Assembly: GCA_025766275.1 (NCBI GenBank)
Contig: JAFKAC010000009.1
Location: 2,046,001 to 2,110,000, forward strand
Length of the DNA stretch: 64,000 bases
From: Lactarius indigo
Taxonomy: Eukaryota; Basidiomycota; Agaricomycetes; Russulales; Russulaceae
Direction: 5' to 3'
How positions within the stretch are numbered: position 1 is the first letter of the stretch; every line of letters begins with the position of its first letter. The translations under genes were made by a program, and so were the position numbers. The notes under the pieces are model-generated. The model was given only the letters and a program-made list of their open reading frames with translations. It was not told where the DNA came from and ran no database searches. Shown here piece by piece: positions 10,464-23,057 of the stretch.

Positions 10464-12545
10464 TCAGGGTCGTACGAAGAACGTTGCAGTGAATGCCACA
10501 AGCACAAGCGCAGCTGCTAGTGCAAAGACTGCCTCCGGAAAACGGGCGACGGTACCCGAGTAAACGAAGCCAAATATCAACGGCTGCAACCCAACATATA
10601 GTGATCAGAGCACAGCATAAGGGTGGTAAAGGTTGGGCTTACCGCGAGAATTGCTTGCCCAAGGGCAGCAAGCGTGCTCAAGCCGCTGAAGAGTGCGCCA
10701 ATTTCTGAGTTGCCTTGCGACGAGCGTTGGAGAATGCAGATGGCGAGGCTCTGGAGTGCTGGGGTTGTACCGCTAGCGAGGGCGGAAATAGAGGTGATCC
10801 CGGCGAACACGAGAGAAGACGAGGAGAGGTGTAGCGCAACGAGGGTGTGCGATATCATGTCAAGGAGAAGCGAGCCCCGCGCGACATAAAGATCAAAGGC
10901 AATGGAATGAGCGAGATGTGTAGGTGCAGTGTTTGATGGGAATTGTGGAAGTGGAAGGCGCCGGAGGTGATGGTTTGAAGCAGGAGATAATGACTTGTGG
11001 GGCCGAGTTAGTCGGACACAGGGTAGGTTGGGATTGAAAATACGTACAGGGCATCAGTATAAGGGTGTGGAGCGCTCGCACGTTGGAGACAAAGCTGATG
11101 TAGTAACCCAACTAGTGCAAAGTTAATGGGGTTCTGATTTGCAGCTGTCGGGGCGCTCATACCTGTTCTGCACCCCAGCCAAACACGTGTTCTGCATACA
11201 GATACTTGACTTGGAACACGCCCTATTGGTCGGGTATTAGTTTCTAGGTTCAACGACACCCAAAAGCACGCACACTGGCGAGCAAGAGTGCAAACATGGC
11301 AATAGCAAGCCACGACATGCTCCAGTCTTTCTGCATACGTCCGTTCACCACGCGCTTCCGTGGCGCGAAAATGGCGAATGGACCGAGTAGTCGCTTCTTG
11401 AGACTCGGCTTCTTCTGGGCGGATGAACTGGGGATGTCTCCCTTCTGCACTGCGCGCAGCTTAGCTTTGTCTAACGACTCGGGAATCACGAGGAGAGTCA
11501 GGATAGCATTTATTGCGCCGCACAGAACGGCGACCCAGAATACCGCCGTAACGCTTTGTACATTGCTGCGCCGCTGGCCAAAAGACTGGGCGTGAACCAA
11601 GGGGTGGCGGATGAGAAACGCGCCGATGGTTGGTACCAAGCGCAAATCCTACGTAGGACACGCCAGCGAAACCGCGAAAATATGTGAGCGCGTGAGCCGT
11701 CGGAGGTACAGTCGGAGATGTAGGCTGCGATTGCGGCATGAAGGGTTGATTGGCCACCCAGAAGCCCTTCTATGACGGGTGCAAGGAAGAGGAACTTGTG
11801 ACTGTGACGCGAAAATGGTGAAGGTGTTGATACCAACACGAATGCGAGGTCACTATGAAAGAAGGTGAGAACCCGGAAGGGTGGTGCACAAAGGAGGTGT
11901 ATACGTGAAGAGGGTGCCAAGGGTGGCAGCAGCCAGGACCTTGGTCCGCCCATGCTTCTGGCCGTAGTGGCCCCACCAGGCAGTGGTGCACACGCTAAGT
12001 ATACCCATGGTTGTGGCCACGATGGTCTGCAGACGGGCGGCACGCGCCTGTACCTCGGGGTCGGAGAAGCACCGCTCGGACAGCACCTGCCGCGGGTCCT
12101 CGGAATTGGTGTGTTCTGGAGAGTGGGAGAAATGCGGGAAATGAACGGGAATGGGTGTGACAGTGGCGTGCTCTAAAAGTGGAACATAGGCCGACGAAAG
12201 TAGAGGGGGGAGTATATAGTCGGAGTGATCGTGAGGCTGCTTTCCATACGCGGCATTGCAAGCTAGTTGAGTATAGACCTGGACGCGCGGCGCGGTGGTC
12301 ATGCCATGCTGACGATGAAATATCAGATTCGGTCAGAAGCCAGATAGGATCGCGCCTATGTACCACGAGCGCAGAAGTCAAGGCGAATGGGACAATCCTG
12401 GCGACAAGAACCATGTTTAAGGACGCGCAGTGCGATTTGGAGAATAGGCATACCATAATGGTCTAGGACGGTAGAATGGCTTCTTGACAGGAGGATCGAC
12501 AGGAAGGAGAGGATCCGTTTCTGAGGGCTGCGGACATGGGTCCAT
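10464..12545 (-). CDS. Major facilitator superfamily transporter (tetracycline-resistance-like type)
   Basis: A multi-exon gene for a 12-helix-type MFS permease. It starts MDPCPQPSETDPLLP, with an N-terminal acidic dileucine-type stretch (DPLLP) as found in vacuolar or endosomal carriers, then PLWIVPFALTSALVHGMT leading into the first helix. Characteristic signals: the loop WWGHYGQKHGRTKVLAAATL matches the MFS motif between helices 2 and 3 (G-x3-D/G-R-x-G-R-[KR]); later come FLFLAPVIEGLLGGQSTLHA and SDCTSDGSRAHIFSR, and LLVIPESLDKAKLRAV, where the PES-x(3) motif marks the middle of the protein. The last exon ends FALAAALVLVAFTATFFVRP at 10464. The substrate cannot be inferred. It is divergent from the Med19 gene. 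Confidence 0.85.
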
Positions 12546-13120
12546 AGTATTATGTTGGGGTATATGCGAGTGGAAATCAAAGAGAGAGGGGGTATTGGTT
12601 GTGAAGACGACAGTGTCGAGGAATATCGGTTGCAGGGCGTCTAGCTCTGGGGAGTGAGCGCTGTTCTTATACATGCCGGCGGAAGGAAAAGGGGGGGGAA
12701 AGAGGAGGGGCAACGTGGTTTACGGGAGGCAAGGCTGCGAAGATGGTGATGCGATGGCGTGTTTCAACTTGCAACGCTAGGTTAATGATAGAAATTCTAG
12801 AGTAAGGTGAATCCGCCCTTTCCCCTTCGGGATGATGAACTCTAACTTTCACGGACCCAGAACCGCGAGCCTCAGGCCACAACGGACACACGAACACAGC
12901 GAAGACAAAACCATCGAGGACAAGAGTGAGACGCAGGTGGGAGCAATTGTGGTGCCTTGATTACATAACCAAGGACGTCAGTCAGATCGATTCGAATCGC
13001 GACCGACTGCTGTGTCGTCTGTGACTGGGCGAGCAAGAGCATGTTTATGTTTCTTGTTCTCCTCGACGTCTCTCCCTTTCTCCATCTCCGTTTCCGTTTC
13101 CGAACCCTCTCCTCCTCGCG
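12546..13120. promoter_or_regulatory. Divergent intergenic region (MFS transporter / Med19)
   Basis: 575 bp between the start codon of the minus-strand MFS transporter and the proposed start of Med19. The right part (about 13025-13110) is a long C/T-rich tract just before the Med19 start, typical of fungal core promoters. No other feature was seen. Confidence 0.35.
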
Positions 13121-14571
13121 ATGGACTTGAACCCTCCCAGTCCATCAAATCACAACGCAGTTGCCGGTCCTTCTTCCATTCCTCTAAATTCTTCCCTTTT
13201 TCTCCTTCCGCCAGGTCCGTATCCTTTCTTCTCAGCTTGATCACTTTCCACTTTTCCATGTTCTCTCTCATCTTTCCCTCAGACTCTCCTCGCCCTCCTC
13301 AACTCCTTGACAGCACACAAGACCTCATCTCAAGATTCCACCTTCTCTCCGCCTATGACAAATTTGTCCGTCCTTTCATTGCTCAAGAGCACGACCCCAA
13401 CACCGCCCACCTCCCAACAACGCCCGCCGCTGCGCCCTCGTCCGACAAGGGCAAGGGCAAGGAACGTGATCCCGGAACTCCTACAATTGCATCTGCTGCA
13501 ACCCCAGGAACACATCATGATCCAGACGACGATGAGGGGAGGGATGGAAAGAAAAAGAAAAACACGTATAGACACCTCATCAAGGGCGTGCCAGGTACTT
13601 TAACAATCCTTTCTTCCTCCCAAGATTTTATCCCCCACTCCCGTTGAACTTTTTCTGTTCAGGCAAACACTCCATAAAGAAGGATGATTTCTTAACTACC
13701 ATAATTCAAGTTCCCCCAAAGCAGCACATTCCAATAACACCATTCGATTCCCGTACCCAGTCTGAAGCATTCGCCGTCTCTTTGGAGGGTCTTAAAGGGG
13801 TGCGTTAACTATGTTTTGTTTGGTTCATCGCCCAGTAGATTGACCATTTTTCCCAACGATGACCCAGTGGAATATCCATGCCCTCGTACCTGAGTCCACA
13901 CAAGCACGTGAGGACCGGAAGAAGCGGGTGTGTGCCAGGGTTGCGGATCATCCCCGACGTATCAATTAACACATCTCCCCACGTTTGCAGAAAGAACTCA
14001 AAAAGTTGGCAAAAGCTCAGGGCTCCGCTCTCCCGCTCTTGGCCGGCACACCATTACCCTCCACTCCTGCTGCTGCACCAACACCAACACAATCATATCC
14101 TCAGCCACCACGCACGAGCACTCCCGTGCCACTTCCCCGTGGTGTCAAACGCGAACTTGACGATAGCTCTGTCGCACAGCCCAACACGCAGGGCCCTGGC
14201 GCTACCGCAGTTAATGGCGGCGGCGGCGTAACGCCGACATCAGTCCAAAGACCTGGAGCTGCAAAGGCAGGTGTACCTGGCGCACGACCGCGGCCGGTGA
14301 AAAAGCAGCGCGTAGTGAGTGACGTTTTCACCTTTACGCCAAATCGCGAGAGTCCGCGGGAACGGATCATCCCCGTTCACCCACTCTCGCACATGATCAT
14401 TTTCGGTTGCTATGGCTTGCGATCGTCGTGCTCCCTCCCTGCAGTTAGCTTGTTGTTCGGACCTAGTGTCGCTGACCCCTCTTTCCCGTGGCCCATCAGG
14501 ACGTGCAAGGCCAAGCGAGAGAAATACACCCACTTCCGCCAATGCAGCAGCCTACTCCACAGGGCGTGTGA
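13121..14571 (+). CDS. MED19: Mediator complex subunit 19 (Rox3 family)
   Basis: A component of the head/hook region of the Mediator complex, which links transcription factors to RNA polymerase II in the nucleus. The start at 13121 ([14 protein letters not shown]) is chosen because a phase-1 intron (about 13215-13281) then joins it to [20 protein letters not shown] and [10 protein letters not shown]. The conserved Rox3 core follows over two introns: [20 protein letters not shown], then [26 protein letters not shown] and [17 protein letters not shown]. The rest is Pro/Ser-rich with basic patches ([11 protein letters not shown]). A last intron starts at GTGAGT (about 14314) and leads to a short Gln/Pro-rich end, [11 protein letters not shown]. 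Typical length for the family. Confidence 0.85.
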
Positions 14572-15766
14572 TTTCGCGCTGCCTGAGGCTCTCTCCTTCC
14601 CCTTCTCCTTCAAATGGCGCTCCTCGGTACACCACCTGTCGTTGGAGCGTGAACAGGTCGCTTCGTGACACGAAGTGTATAGTTACCCTGATCCTGGGCG
14701 ACATTATTACGGCGCTACCCCCTCTTGCACGGAATCCGGTTCATGCGCCTTCCAGTCGGCGGGGACAATCGGATTTCTAACAACTGTCCAGCGCCCAATG
14801 CCAATCTTTATACACACCCCAAAGGCACACTCACACGTCACGTTTCTCTTACCTCCTCACCCGTTACGAACTGTCCGCCGAATATGCACCACATGTAATC
14901 AGTTGCATGCCCGAAACCTTCCTTCCCCGTCATTTTCGACCCCGTCGTTCCGATACTAGTAAATACGACGCACACACCTCACGCCTATCTTATATTCTAC
15001 TCTCGAGCAACTTACTGAAAAGAATCCTTTTTAAAAACAAAGTCTACATTCAAGCTTGGCCAGGATGGTCCGACTGGAGATATCAACGTTCCCTGCGAAC
15101 AGAGTAAGCAAGATGACCCGTTCTTTAAGTTCTGGTGTGTTGGCATTTTCCTGATTATGTTGCATACGAGAGATGCCCAATTGATCGGTTTTTGAAATGA
15201 TCGCCACCATCACGAGTTCCACGTCGATGGCTCGCTGATTTATTAACGTTCATCGGCGAGCGAGCGATGAGGATGCGTCCGAACACTCGGGCCCGGGCTC
15301 ACATTGGACCCTGATGAATCGATTAAGCTCGCGTTTTGTTCCCCCCCGTAGCCCATAATGTTCACCCAGTCGTCGTATGTGTGCGCGTGTGTTGCTGCGC
15401 CCATGTGCGAGGCCTTATTTTCTTCCCACACTGCCTGTATCATACACAGCCAGGCGAAAATGTACTGCACGGCGCTGGGGATGTGCGCCCAAATCTCGCG
15501 CCAATGGCAGCGGACTCGAATCGATTCGACTCAAAATTTCAGCAACTAGGGTGTGTATTACGTACAAACCAAAGCGACTGGTCCGGAGTTCGTTCCGGCT
15601 CGTCTCCCCATGGAGAGACCCGTGGCCATTCGGAACCCGTCGGTCGGTCGACATCGACACACTGAGCGCCTATGCATCCGCCCGCTGCCGGCCGTGAACT
15701 TCACGCGATAAACTCTTCCCACACCGCGTTGTAGCGCTACCATAGCGCGGTCTCGCTTTCGCTTCA
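14572..15766. other. 1.2 kb intergenic, no gene seen
   Basis: Neither strand offers a reading frame with a recognisable domain or a plausible chain of exons between the Med19 stop and the BTB gene start. Short frames of 60-120 codons overlap one another on both strands, as expected by chance at this base composition. Confidence 0.4.
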
Positions 15767-17158
15767 ATGTCTGGGAGTGGCTCTGTCTCGGCTGCGGCGA
15801 GGGTACATGTGATCAAATCAGATCCGTCTGAAGAGGGCGGATCGCATTCTCATGCACAAGGCAAGGGGAAGGGAAAGGGAAAAGGGAAAGGAAAGGTGAA
15901 GGCGAGTGCTTGGGTTTCTCCACCGACGATTGTGGGGATCACACGTCATTTTATAGTTTGAAAATGGACAAAGTCGCCAAAACCATCAGTCCCAAGGCCA
16001 GGGGTCCAGGGCCGGCCCTTCTCAAAACAAACGGGGTCGCGGTGGGCATGTCCACGCAGGCCAGAAGCGCGATGCAACGACTACGAACGAGACTGCAGAT
16101 GATATCGATCACGCGCGGTCGAACAAGCGACACAAGAGCGAAAAACGATCAGGTCCTCGGGTGACAGTGCAGCCTCACCCGGACTTCTGGCATCCCGATG
16201 GCTCTGTCGTCGTCGAGGCCGAGAACACAAAGTTCAAACTACATCAATCGATGCTGAAGAAAAACTCTGCCTACTTCGCCTCTTTGTTTCAAAAGAAAGG
16301 AATGCCCTCGCAGGGTGGGCGTGCATACCTCGAAGTCGAGGCCGACGAACGAAGTCCGAACGCGCACATTCCCGTCTATCGCATCAGCGAAACGACGGCA
16401 GACGACTTTGCGGCGCTGCTGACCGTGATCGAAGAGCCCATGTACGTATCTGTGCTTTTTTCCCGCCAAAAAAGGATTATGCTTACTTTGGGAGTGTGGA
16501 CACTAGGAAGTACACAGACGATGCTCCCCCGATGCCCATATTGGCCGGCGTGCTGCGCGCAGGGCGCGCATTGTCGTTCGACGCGCAACTCAAGTGGGCC
16601 GAACGCGTCTTTGAACGCATGTGGCCGTCCACCCTGGACGCGCTCACGGACGAGGTCATTCCGCACGCGTCCGCCGCTCTCGCGCTCGCTCGCTCGCACG
16701 GGATACACAGCGTACGCAAACGCGCGAGCTACGAACTGCTGCGTATGCCCGGGTTCGGGCAGAACAGCACAGATTCGGGTGTCCTTCCTCACGCGGATCT
16801 GCTGCGATTACTGCACGCGCGCGAGCAGCTTTGCCTTTCCTGGGCTGAGGCGGCCGGAAAGGCGCCGACCGAGTCTCCTTGTCTGCGCAACACGGAGAGC
16901 GATCGCGGTTCTTGTGCTGTGACGAGTGGGGATCGCGTGCACTCCCGCTGGGCCGAGTTGGTGCACGCGAGCGGGGTGTTTGCGCAGAGGATGATCGATC
17001 CGTTGATGGGCCTGCAAGACCTCGTTGATATACCGTGGAAGGACGAGGGCTTCTGTAGGAAGTGCGTGGCGGCAAGGGCGAATGAGTGGGCGGACTTGAG
17101 GAGGAAATTAGTGGAACAATCTGGATGTTTGGCTGGAGCTAGCTACCGAGTAGGATGA
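15767..17158 (+). CDS. BTB/POZ domain protein
   Basis: Three exons. Exon 1 (MSGSGSVSAAARVHVIK) ends in a Gly-Lys repeat, and a phase-0 intron (about 15895-15957, ending TTATAG) leads to a basic region with RSNKRHKSEKRSGPRV, a likely nuclear signal. The BTB core then begins: HPDFWHPDGSVVVEAENTKF, KLHQSMLKKNSAYFASLF, and after an insertion VYRISETTADDFAALLTVI. The second intron (about 16441-16508) joins EEPM to KYTDDAPPMPILAGVLRAG. The C-terminal half is alpha-helical (VFERMWPSTLDAL, ASAALALARSHGIHSVRKRA). Proteins of this type are very abundant in mushrooms, with unknown targets; some BTB proteins are Cullin-3 adaptors, but nothing here proves that. Confidence 0.8.
15859..15894 (+). repeat. 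Short G/A-rich repeat encoding a Gly-Lys tract
   Basis: Six-base units of the form GGNAAG/GGAAAG encode consecutive Gly-Lys pairs at the end of exon 1 of the BTB gene. It abuts the exon-intron boundary, so slippage here could affect both the repeat length and the donor site. Confidence 0.7.
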
Positions 17159-17789
17159 GAGGTGCGTACCAACACATACGATTCATGGCACACGTTCTCA
17201 TTCTATTTCCCAGCTACATCGAATGCGGGTGACATAAAATTATCTATGGGGCTGGACTAGTAACGCTTCCTGCGAGGCTGGGGGGCACTTGCCTGCTGCC
17301 TTCCGATGTTCAATAGGTCGCGACGTCGGCTATGGTGCAGCACAATTCATAAGACTCCAATGAATAGTGGGCCCCACTCGTGGGATAAACATCCCTTCTT
17401 TCCCGTCTTCTAGAAGATCTGAGCTGCAGGGTGTCGTATGGGTGAAAGTGACTCGGATGTATCGATCCCCATAGCGTCTCCAAGTCTACGTTACATTCTT
17501 GTCACGATTCCAAAGCAACACCTCATGTGTTATGCACTCTACGCGCGTGAACTTGAATTGAGGACCTGTGGATGGGGCCTTATAGGCGCTCGGGATTTGC
17601 CAGGTGCACTGGTCTTTCCGCTGGGCACTGGCAGTGCGCGGTTCCATCCATGAACGTACAGCCCATTCACTTTCTCGTACATCCCATTATTTTATCTTTC
17701 TCCCTCTCATCTCCAACCCAAATATTTGTCGACCTTATCCCCTAGACTCACCCCTACTTTAAAGCAGCAACCTCCGTAATATATCCCTC
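17159..17789. other. Intergenic, promoter side of GDT1
   Basis: No gene seen between the BTB gene and GDT1. A 71-codon plus-strand frame (17438-17653) lacks any recognisable feature. A C/T-rich stretch at about 17660-17760 directly precedes the GDT1 start and is probably its core promoter. Confidence 0.4.
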
Positions 17790-18721
17790 ATGTCAGCACA
17801 AGATGGTTCGGCATTAGAGGCAGAAGGCACCGTACATGGCTTTGTGCAGGCATTTTCCATGATCATTGTCTCCGAGATTGGCGACAAGACCTTCCTCATT
17901 GCTGCCATTCTGGCAATGCGACACCCCCGACTCCTCGTTTTCGCTGGCGCGCTTGGCTCGCTGGTAGTCATGTCCATCCTTTCTGCAGCAATGGGCCATA
18001 TCCTCCCAGCGCTCGTCCCGAAGCGGTGGACCCAGCTTGCGGCCGGCGTGCTCTTTCTCATCTTCGGGGTCAAGTTATTCCTCGAAGGCAAAGACATGCC
18101 TAGCGGTAATGAAAAGGTCCTCGAGGAGATGCGAGAAGCAGAGGAGGAAATAAACGAAGACGTTGCCGGACACGACGGCACCGGGCGGGTGTCGGCCAAC
18201 GGCGACGTGATTCCACTCGAGGAGATCGAGGCAGGTGGTCCTGGGAACGGCCACGCGCGAGGGGAGAAACCAAAATCACCTTCTTCTCCCCTGAAGGGTA
18301 TGTTCGAAGGCACCCGAAACCTATGCAATTTCCTCCTCGGACCGGTTTTCGTTCAGGGGTTCGTGCTCACATTCTTGGGCGAGTGGGGCGACCGGAGTCA
18401 AATCGCCACGATTATGCTGGCCGCTGCCCACGTACGTCCGTCTGAGACACATTCATTTGCGTACGCTAAACGTCCGCAGAACGTATATGTTGTTGCACTT
18501 GGAACGATCATCGGTCATACGTGTTGCACTGCACTCGCCGTCATTTCCGGCCGCTATATCTCCACGAAAATCTCAGCAAAACATGGTATGCTTCCCTTAC
18601 GCCCTGCGCCACATTACTCAACCCCCCCATTCCTACAGTCACGTTAGGCGGAGCAGCGTTATTCCTCTGTTTTGGCATCGTCTATCTCTATGAGGCCAGC
18701 CAGACAGCAGTCCGACTTTGA
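17790..18721 (+). CDS. GDT1: GDT1/TMEM165 family Mn2+/Ca2+ transporter (UPF0016)
   Basis: A Golgi-type cation/proton exchanger family member that supplies manganese for glycosylation and helps clear cytosolic calcium. Both signature repeats E-x-G-D-[KR]-[ST] are present: SEIGDKTF (about residue 30) and GEWGDRSQ in the second half, each in a hydrophobic helical repeat (VFAGALGSLVVMSILSAAMG; GPVFVQGFVLTFLGEWGD). Between them lies an acidic, Glu-rich cytosolic loop (EEMREAEEEINEDV). Two short introns (18432-18479, then one of about 50 nt near 18585-18640) join to NVYVVALGTIIGHTCC and LGGAALFLCFGIVYLYEA. Complete and of normal length. No cleavable signal peptide is evident. Confidence 0.93.
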
Positions 18722-19420
18722 CCCACATGAGCACATACTCAAGGGTTAGAGGATGCAAAAGCAAACCCATTTTTGCATACTTTAGATTTACGTCGCGTCA
18801 CCTCATCTCTTGTGCTCTTGTGTCGGAATTAGACTTCCATCGAGCAGGCGCGGGTCTTGGGTCCGATCTAATTCCATTCTTACGACGCTCAGGAGCAATA
18901 CGACGCGGACCGCGGACGTGGCGTCATAGTTTCATTACTCGCTCCAAACATCCTCATTTGAAAACCACAGCCAACTACGACGCAAACTGCTGTCCCAGCG
19001 CAGACCCAGCCCTTTGACGATGCCACTTTCACTGGTGAGGAGAAGCCGAAGATTAAACCACAGGCGTCGGACACCTCAGCAGAGGCCTGTCGCTCGTGAA
19101 GAATGCTGCCACCCGATTCCCATGAGTGCCGTCCAAGAGTGCATTTATTTGCCGGAAAAATCGATTCTAACGGGGCACAACAGTTAAATTTAATTGAGTG
19201 GTGTTCGCGAAGACGAGCGCAGTATCTGTGTGGGCACCAAGGGAAGGAAGGTTGATGCGTACTGTTAGGGGGTGGACTGCGTCGGCAATTTCCGATTAGC
19301 ATCATAGCACACTTCGCCAAAATGGCCTGAGGCAATAGTTATTCCTGTTCATTCTCGTTCCGCTCCGCCCCATTCCACGCGAGACAGCGCGATACCCTGC
19401 TTTCCTCGGACAGGTCCGGC
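18722..19420. other. Intergenic, with one orphan coding-like stretch
   Basis: No complete gene seen. At about 18962-19101 a plus-strand frame reads TTTQTAVPAQTQPFDDATF and ends EEKPKIKPQASDTSAEACRS before a stop. It looks protein-like, but I cannot attach it to an upstream exon or to GDT1. It may be a remnant. Confidence 0.3.
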
Positions 19421-22155
19421 ATGGCGAGCGTGCAACCTGTCCAAGCTGTTGCCGAACGCCCCGACATCCACAAATCTTGCAAAGCGCTCGAGGTCGTCGT
19501 TAACCTCTTGGATGATTACAGCGAAGCCGCCCGCGCTATCGTAACCTTGCACAAGAAGCTCGCCAAAGCTTTGAGGGACGTTGCCACTGTGAAACCAACG
19601 GGAGAGATTCCTGGTGTGTTCTTATCAAGTCTGTAGGGTTGCCGTAAATTGAATCCGGTGTGTGAGGCAACGCGTTCAATTCTAGCGCCAATATCTTCGA
19701 CGTTCTTTCGGACATAGATGCCAGGTTCTCCAAGTTCGCAGACAAGCAGTGCGATGATATCAGTGCGGAAGTGAAGAAATGGTTCAAAAAGCTTGCGGTC
19801 TGCCTCGAATCGGTTGCTCGTGGCTTTCTGGGGAGCTGATTCCAGTGTTCTCCAGAAAGAAGAGAAATTGCATGACGAAAAGATTGCCAATGCCAATATG
19901 AAGATCAAACAAGCAGGCGCGTCTATGTACCTCGAGCATGGTCCTTTGTACTCTAAACGATAGTTTTAGGCCAAGTATACGAAAAGAAAGCCAAGAAAAA
20001 CGCCGTCGATGTCGCAGAAGAACACAATCGCTACATAAACCTACTGAATACCCTAGGTCCTGAGATATCCCAAATGAAGTAGTGCGTACGAGTGCACTAC
20101 TTTCTCTCTCTCAGGTGGCTGACCCCGTCTAGCAACCACGCTCTTTCCGTCAGCCAGAAGAACGCTGTTGTGACATTCCAGGTCGCAGCGACACTGTCTC
20201 GGGTTGCCGAAGCGGAATGGCTCCGTTCCGCTGAACGCATCCGACGGTTCTCTCCACTCATCGGACAACTCGGCGAATGGAAAGCCCTTTGTGAAGGCGG
20301 GTGGACTGGCCCTATCCCGGGAGACTTGCCGGACGTAGATCAGTCTCCAGATGCCCCACGGGCAGCGCAGGACGCTGTTCCCAACGACGCAGAACTTGGT
20401 TGGTCCTCAGGCACTTCCCTGACTAGTCGTCGCTAAACCTTGTGAATATCTAGGTGTGTCTCCTGCCTCTCCGCGGCCCGTGCCAACACCGGGTTCTTTG
20501 AGGGCCGTGCCCCTGAAACCGCCTCCTACTGTTTATGATGACGGCAGCGTTCGCTCGATCGCTTCTCTTGGTTCTTTCCCAGAACCCCCAAATCATTTCC
20601 CGATACCCCCCCTCACTGGTAGCTTCTCGTCTAACTCGGCGACTAACTCTCCAACCATCCAACATGGCAACCCACTTGGTGATGGAACGTTGGAAATTCG
20701 GACATCCTCAGATGTGTCTGGGTCCAGCTCGGAACCACCTTCTATCTTACCCCGAGTCACAGAGTCTCCACTGGAAGAAATCCCCTCGGCACCAGTCCCA
20801 ACAGATGGACCGTTGCCTCCAGGCTCGTCCCAGGGTCACCTTGCACCACCTCTCACACCGGCCGCAAACGGGAAGAGCGCGACTTTTACCGCCACCGATG
20901 GACATAGAACGAATGTTGATGATGCTACTGACGCGCCACCGCACCCGGCCCCAAATCCAGCACCCCTGCAAGATCCGCTCCCGGCTTCTGTGCAACCGCT
21001 GTCCAACTCCAGTCCCCGTTTCTGCCCAATCGCGTCAGCAACAAGATCCTGCTCCTTCCATCGATTCACGTTCCAGTTCCGTGACTGGATTCAGTAACAC
21101 ATTCAGGAGAGGGGATTACCTAGACGACCGAGAGTTCGGCGTGGACAATTCTACAGAAACTACACCATTGAAGGCGAAGACGCTGGATTCTCCACAGAGT
21201 CGGATCGAAAGAAGCGACACTTCGAGGAGCAATGGGAATATGGTTGCTGCGATTCGCGACAGATATACTCGCGCCGTGCGTGATTATTTCTAACGCTTAG
21301 GGATGTTCACTCATATCTGTTCAGACTGGGCCGGCATCGCCACCGCCTCGAGATATCCCTCGACTTCCGCTCAGTGTTGCTACCATTGCAACGAAGTACC
21401 AATCCGAGAGCAGTAACGAATCGACTGGACGGCAATCTCGGTCCCCTACCAATGACCCGCCACATCGTTCTCGTGACCCAGGGCCGGCCTCCCCTCTTCT
21501 GCAGCAAGCGCAGCAGTTCCCATCAGTTACGCCCGGTCGAACGGAATTTCCGACAGACGATCTATCGCGTAGACGTCAGCGCATTGAGGAACTGGAAGAA
21601 CTCGAACGTCGCGAACACGCTCTAGAGCTGCGGGCGCGTGAGCGTGAGTTCAGTGCGCGCCAGCGTGAGCGAGCCGAGACGCTGCGCAGCAGAGCGCTCG
21701 ACGGCTATGCGAGCGATACTTCTCGATCCAACCGACCTCCGTACGCCCACAGGCAGCAGTCTCAGGCGTCGTTACAGAGTCATCCGCACACCCCCACACT
21801 TTCGTCGAACTATTCATATAGCACGACTAGCCTTCTGCCACCCGGCCCCTCTGGCCCCACCAGCCCTCCTATGCAGCGAGTGACGAAGGACGTACACCGT
21901 CCAGATTGTCAATGTCCCGCGTGCACCGTCGCACGCTATGCAGAGAAACCCCTCGCCGCACACCCGCGCCCGCAAGGACGGGAGAAATCCAAGGGCGGGT
22001 GGATGCGCCGACTGAGCATGCCGGTCGTAGGCAATGCTTTCTCTTCCGAGTCGAAGAAGGTCGCAACCGTGGGTGGGAAGGGCGTCGTCAATCCTACAGT
22101 ACTAGGCTCGCTCGGCGAAGCAAATCAGAGCGCTGTGAGTCTTGGCAGACGATGA
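19421..22155 (+). CDS. Probable IMD/BAR-like membrane-scaffold protein with long disordered tail
   Basis: The N-terminal 250 residues form an all-helical, coiled-coil-like domain: DIHKSCKALEVVVNLLDDYS, AIVTLHKKLAKALRDVA, VLSDIDARFSKFADKQCDD, SAEVKKWFKKLAKEE, IKQAGQVYEKKAKKNAVD and EWLRSAERIRRFSPLIGQLG. This resembles the IMD (inverse BAR) fold of fungal actin/membrane proteins; I infer that from pattern, not from a search. Introns at about 19612-19664, 19791-19849 and 20397-20452 keep the frame. The remainder is Pro/Ser-rich. A second helix near 21580-21700 (ELEELERREHALELRARERE) is a strong coiled coil. The conserved-looking end includes HRPDCQCPACTVARY, a Cys cluster, and KSKGGWMRRLSMPVVG. 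One join around 20980-21020 changes frame and is unresolved (small intron or sequence error). Confidence 0.65.
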
Positions 22156-23057
22156 CATGAGTGCGCCTTTCTTTCCCTCTTTCTTTTGTTTTGGACGCTT
22201 TTTTTATTTCACGGTTGTTCTTAATTGGTCGTTCTTAATATCGACTTTCCCCGAGAAGGGGACTATTTTTCGGTCGTAGTCATGTTGTACGCGTACAAGA
22301 CAAATATGTGTAGTAAATATCCCAACAATGAATGATGGATCCGTGCGCTCGATAGCTCAGAGTTGTACAATGTCACTCATGGGAAAAATGGGTCCGCAGT
22401 TTGGTCCGCAGTGAATCCGCAGTGAATCTGAGTTTTTTCCGTTCGAGTCGCCAAAACTGATCTGTGCTGATAACACGGCAGAAATCGGTCTTGCAGTGAA
22501 AAAACATGAAAAATAAAATCAACTTGGACATAAAATCTGTACCGTAAACTGAGGTCTTTCATGGAGGACAGGCGATTCACGGCTCGATTCCTAGTAGGCT
22601 ATACCGTGACAGTACAATACTGCCAATCCGGTGGCCATTTACTGTTTTCGGACTTTGAACTAATTATGTCGGCGCTTCTAAGTGAGCCGGAAGATATATA
22701 AACCCGACTTTACGATCGGACTCCTTTGGTGGCTCTTTGTGGGCCAACCCACCTCGGCCTGTTCGGTCACAAGAGATCAGGTCCATGCCAAGCCGATGTT
22801 CCCCGCTTAGCTCGTAGCCTTATGTGGAAGGCTGGTAGCATCCGGGATGTATACCTCGGTGTGTAGCTTGAGCCCGCTATTCTGATCGCTTCGTCTCATC
22901 ATTTTTGTTTCAGCGTCTTCGCCTCTGCCTATGTATCTCTTTTGTATGACCGTAGAGGACCTGTCGGTGACTCCACCATGTGAGAGTGTGAGCTATCTGT
23001 TCTACCGCATAGGTCTTTGTCTCATCTCCGTAGCGCTGGGAGGTCGGACACGGCTGT

